Assembly: GCA_018136815.1 (NCBI GenBank) | Contig: CM030931.1 | Coordinates: forward strand, 6,364,273-6,428,272 | Length of the DNA stretch: 64,000 nt | Source of the DNA: Isochrysis galbana | Lineage: Eukaryota; Haptophyta; Isochrysidales; Isochrysidaceae | Direction of reading: 5' to 3' | In this document: piece after piece, positions 62,272 through 64,000 of the stretch | Position numbering within the stretch: the stretch's first letter is position 1 | Layout of the letters: every line of letters begins with the position of its first letter | Made by a program: the position numbers and the translations under genes | Notes under the pieces: generated by a model | What the model saw: the letters and a program-made list of their open reading frames with translations, nothing else | The model's database searches: none | What the model was told of the DNA's origin: nothing

Positions 62272-62730
62272 GTCGACGGGGGCCGCGCTGGGGGAGGAAC
62301 TCGTTGGACAGGAGAGATCCTGTCCGAATGAGTTTTGTAGTATAAGTAATGTCCACTCCACCCGTGGGTTAATTGGGACCTCGTGGCTCCGCCCCCTCCC
62401 CCCTACTTTCCTCTTCTCTCCTCTTTCTCACGACTCGTCTTTGTGCTTTGTGCTCTATTTGTCAGTTCGTCGTCGTCGGTCAGCCCCACCACACCACAGA
62501 CTATCTCACAATCTTTTGTCTAATAAAGTACCAGCTTTTGATCTGTCGGAGGACAGCCGTGCAGCCGTGGCTATGTTCATAGGATGGCGGGGCGAAGGTC
62601 CGAGAGAGAGCCACAAGGCCCCAATTAACCCACGGACCCTGTGGACATCACTTTTACTACAAAACTCATTCGGACAGGATCTCTCCTCTCTCCTGTCTAC
62701 CGAGCTCCTCCCCCAGCGCGGCCCGTCGAC
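62272..62730. repeat. large inverted repeat (about 120-bp arms) ending at the HIS6 start codon
   Basis: The left arm 62272-62390 is the reverse complement of 62608-62730 with few differences. Shared stretches include GGCCGCGCTGGGGGAGGA, GATCCTGTCCGAATGAG, TTTTGTAGTA and CGTGGGTTAATTGGG. A 217-bp pyrimidine-rich spacer lies between. The right arm ends at the base before the HIS6 ATG, so the left arm is an inverted copy of the HIS6 leader and promoter. Confidence 0.85.
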
Positions 62731-63618
62731 ATGCAGTGGGCGACGAGGCGGTACTCGCGCTTCCGCCCGTGCATTGACCTGCACGCGGGGCAGGTGAAGC
62801 AGATCGTGGGATCCACGCTGAGCGACGATCCCGATCGCCCACCCGTCGAGAACTTCGTCGCCACTCGCTCGTCGGCTGAGTTTGGTGCGCTGTACCGCGA
62901 CTCACGCCTCGAGGGCGGCCACATCATCATGCTCGGCCCAGGCAACGAGGAGGCCGCGCTCGCCGCGCTCGCAGCCTACCCAAATGGGCTTCAGGTTGGC
63001 GGTGGGATCAACCCGCAGAATGCGCTCCGTTATCTCGACGCCGGTGCCTCGCACGTGATTGTCACCTCGTACGTCTTTCGCGATGGCAAGCTCGACCGGG
63101 AGAGGCTGAACGAGATGGTTCAAAAGGTGGGGACGCAGCGGCTGGTGTTGGATCTATCGTGCCGCCGCCGCGAAAATAATGGGCCATTCTATGTCGTCAC
63201 GGACCGCTGGCAAAAGTTCACTGACCTCGAGGTGAATGCTGAGACCCTCCGGGAGCTTGCATCGTACTGCAGTGAGTTCCTCGTGCACGCCGTTGATGTT
63301 GAGGGCAAGCAATCGGGTATCGAGCAGGAGCTGGTCGTCACATTGGGCCGTTTCTCTCCAATTCGCGTCACGTACGCTGGCGGTGCAAGATCGCTCGAAG
63401 ATCTTGAACTGGTTGACAACTTGTCGGGCGGCCGTGTCGACGTGACGGTCGGCTCAGCCCTGGACATCTTTGGGGGGAAGCTCTCGTATGAGGTAGTGTG
63501 CCAGTGGGATCAGAAGGCTGTGTGCGCACTGCAGCTTCGGAGGCGAGTGGCAGCGGCCGCTCTAATCAGCCTTGCGGCGTTTGCCCTTCTCAATGTTACC
63601 CGTTTGCGCCGCCGGTGA
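62731..63618 (+). CDS. HIS6: ProFAR isomerase (histidine biosynthesis, HIS6) with C-terminal membrane anchor, 295 aa
   Basis: The enzyme converts ProFAR to PRFAR, the fourth step of histidine synthesis. It is a TIM-barrel protein. FRPCIDLHAGQVKQIVG near the start carries the catalytic Asp. LQVGGGINPQNALRYLDAGA and VTYAGGARSLEDLEL supply the two phosphate-binding loops, and VDVEGKQSG the second catalytic Asp region. Features such as IDLHAGQVKQIVG are those of the eukaryotic (yeast HIS6-like) type rather than the bacterial one. The core ends around YEVVCQWD. Beyond it lies an extra ~35 residues with a hydrophobic helix (AAAALISLAAFALLNV) and a basic end (TRLRRR), which looks like a tail anchor. 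The single-exon start at 62731 directly follows the inverted-repeat arm. Confidence 0.92.
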   Translation: MQWATRRYSRFRPCIDLHAGQVKQIVGSTLSDDPDRPPVENFVATRSSAEFGALYRDSRLEGGHIIMLGPGNEEAALAALAAYPNGLQVGGGINPQNALRYLDAGASHVIVTSYVFRDGKLDRERLNEMVQKVGTQRLVLDLSCRRRENNGPFYVVTDRWQKFTDLEVNAETLRELASYCSEFLVHAVDVEGKQSGIEQELVVTLGRFSPIRVTYAGGARSLEDLELVDNLSGGRVDVTVGSALDIFGGKLSYEVVCQWDQKAVCALQLRRRVAAAALISLAAFALLNVTRLRRR

Positions 63619-64000
63619 AGGGCGCATGCAGACGATGCGAAAGTGGAGTTCAAGATGTTGGGGGAATCTTCCTTTGAGCTCTTGCTTGCCCTCGGCGAAT
63701 CTAGAGGCGCAGGGCGGGAGGATAGGCTACGTGATGCCCAAGCGGATTATCAGGGTCGAAAGCATGCCTAAGGGTGACAACATGGAGGAGACGAGAAGTA
63801 AGGACGAGGACAGCCGGCGGATCCCAACGGCCATTAGGGATTTTTCGCGACATCACAACACTAGAAATGCACGCTCCTGAGGGACGGAGATAAATGGAGG
63901 CGCCGGAGCGCTGGGGGTGAGCCTGCGGGGAGCAGAGAAGAAGAAAGGGTGCAGATGCTCCAATTTCGGCGCTCCGAGCTCCGACAGTAAGGAGTTAATT
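63619..64000. other. no gene seen
   Basis: This is the 3' flank of HIS6. A short plus-strand frame here has no recognisable domain and continues out of the HIS6 C-terminus in another frame. Confidence 0.4.

Overview
The window looks like a GC-rich nuclear scaffold from a microbial, probably photosynthetic, eukaryote. Genes carry short GT-AG introns. The protein set is eukaryotic: NEK and TKL kinases, a PX protein, a Mediator-like subunit, a plant/algal-type family-2 glycosyltransferase, a 7TM histidine kinase and a eukaryotic HIS6 enzyme. Long G/C homopolymers and two 100-N assembly gaps (33835-33934 and 49978-50077) are present. A chlorophyll-c alga such as a haptophyte is my best guess from the histidine kinase and the Cys-rich surface protein, but this is inference and not proven.

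Layout. 1-1365: 3' part of a RING/ZZ ubiquitin-ligase-like gene. 1366-4391: repeats and a LINE-like remnant. 4392-5432 (-): triple SH3b-like protein, two exons. 5433-10578: repeat-rich, with two SINE-like insertions that keep exact 15-17 bp target-site duplications. 10579-12499 (-): six-exon TKL kinase ending in a CaaX box. 14811-16187 (-): PX-domain gene. 17791-18453 (+): Cys-rich membrane protein. 20690-23143 (-): cellulose-synthase-like glycosyltransferase, divergent from a matrixin metalloprotease at 23604-25289 (+). 25900-28990: retroposon and Ty3/gypsy fossils. 29092-30615 (+): probable Mediator subunit 1. 31220-32240: retroposon copies and an array of CATC/GATG mini-palindromes. 32660-33766 (-): tandem COA1-like membrane protein.

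34049-47128 (-) is a 13-kb, young, apparently whole Ty3/gypsy element. Its Pol polyprotein contains a phage-type DNA cytosine methyltransferase-like domain. 47972 (+) onward: 7TM sensor histidine kinase running into the second gap. Beyond the gap lies a BED-finger (hAT-like) gene on the minus strand. 52818-55468 (-): NEK kinase. 55560-59172: retroposon and gypsy fossils. 59794-61863 (-): coiled-coil protein. 62731-63618 (+): HIS6 with a C-terminal membrane anchor, downstream of a large inverted duplication of its own promoter.

The host genes do not form one pathway. Signalling (three kinases, PX protein) and cell-surface functions (glycosyltransferase, metalloprotease, Cys-rich protein) dominate. 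The most unusual material is (i) the methyltransferase-bearing gypsy element, (ii) a set of short retroposons whose 5' ends are hairpins of differing sequence but conserved pairing, and (iii) a metalloprotease whose catalytic domain is split by a TM-EF-hand-TM insert. Intron positions were placed by eye from frame and splice dinucleotides.
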